From: Serripes groenlandicus
Lineage: Eukaryota; Mollusca; Bivalvia; Cardiida; Cardiidae
Assembly: GCA_031761405.1 (NCBI GenBank)
Contig: JASEVX010000013.1
Coordinates: forward strand, 33,794,458 to 33,858,457
Length of the DNA stretch: 64,000 nucleotides
Reading direction: 5' to 3'
Position numbers and translations under genes: made by a program. Positions within the stretch are counted from its first letter, which is position 1. Each line of letters starts with the position of its first letter. Below, one piece after another: positions 63,573 through 64,000 of this stretch. The notes beneath the pieces were generated by a model. That model searched no databases, was not told the DNA's origin, and saw nothing but the letters and a program-made list of their open reading frames with translations.

Positions 63573-63753
63573 CTTCAATAACAAGAATTATGCGTAATTA
63601 TATGTCACCGACTTTGACTATCAAAACAAGTGTAAAATACAAAGACAAAATGTGTGTGCAAAACTTGAAGTCGCTCTAACAAGTGCAAAATACAAGAAAT
63701 TAGAAAACAAAAAACATTATATGACGCATAAAATTATTTATTTATTATATTAT

Positions 63754-63965
63754 TATGTCTCCCCTTCTCTGAAAGGGAGACATACTGTATTTGTCATTAT
63801 TCTTCTTATTATTATTCTTAACTTTTGTTTGTCCCGAGCAGAACTCGGAAACTATAACTCTGGGCCACTTTGTTGCAAAGTTATCTCCCTTTGTTCAATA
63901 TTTTAATAGTGTAAACTTTGCATTTTTAGGGGAGACATCTGTTTTCGATGCAGTGCTCAAAAAAC
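63754..63965 (-). mobile_element. Short Helentron-like element, GTCTCCCC family
   Basis: Minus orientation: plus strand starts with the 3' hairpin TGTCTCCCCTTCTCTGAAAG-GGAGACA, and ends with GGGGAGACATCTGTTTTCGA, the inverse of the family's 5' end. One core unit (GAACTCGGAAACTATAACTC). Confidence 0.72.
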
Positions 63966-64000
63966 AACCCATCTAGTTATTATTATCATTATATTTATTT

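Overview
The window is animal nuclear DNA, most likely from a bivalve mollusc. It is AT-rich and intron-dominated, packed with short interspersed repeats. It carries tRNA-derived SINEs whose tails resemble the GGCGTTAAAC tails I associate with mollusc genomes, and one large gene split into many small exons. The organism call is inferred from repeat style and gene family; no organelle or rRNA marker is present.

Main gene: nearly the whole window is one minus-strand gene, a TRANK1-like protein (TPR and ankyrin repeat-containing protein 1, a large ATPase with an SF1/UvrD-type helicase core). I could place 22 exons (v1 to v22 in transcription order, 63572 down to 11762). Splice sites and reading phase agree at every junction except around a 200-N assembly gap at 27301-27500, which cuts exon v12 and hides what follows. 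Order of domains: ankyrin repeats (v1, v4, v5, start of v6), a long acidic low-complexity insert (v6), linker exons (v7-v9), Walker A split over v10/v11, Walker B DETQD in v14, GDTAQS in v15, NYRSH in v16, KGLEFDD in v17, TALTRAR in v19, then a helical-repeat region (v20-v22). Both gene ends lie outside or could not be located.

Other coding traces: at the left, an 8.6-kb segment (about 2840-11468) bounded by roughly 100-bp inverted repeats holds a decayed RecQ-like helicase exon on the plus strand plus two well-spliced downstream exons ending in a small Cys-rich tail. A 4.64-kb element (33529-38171) with near-perfect terminal inverted repeats holds a remnant zinc-finger ORF.

Repeats: (1) about 35 copies or fragments of a palindromic, TTAA-flanked MITE with CCCTTTCCC termini (piggyBac-like); (2) tandem-repeat elements with a 5' AACAAGA-hairpin start and a 3' hairpin, resembling non-autonomous Helentrons, in several families whose 5' subterminal motif is always the reverse complement of the 3' hairpin; (3) several tRNA-headed SINEs; (4) minisatellites, two of which have copied a 5' splice site of the TRANK1-like gene; (5) nested TIR elements. 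The most unusual signals are the MITE ends lying within about 20 bp of the 5' splice sites of 8 of 22 introns, the splice-donor minisatellites, and the co-varying ends of the tandem-repeat elements.
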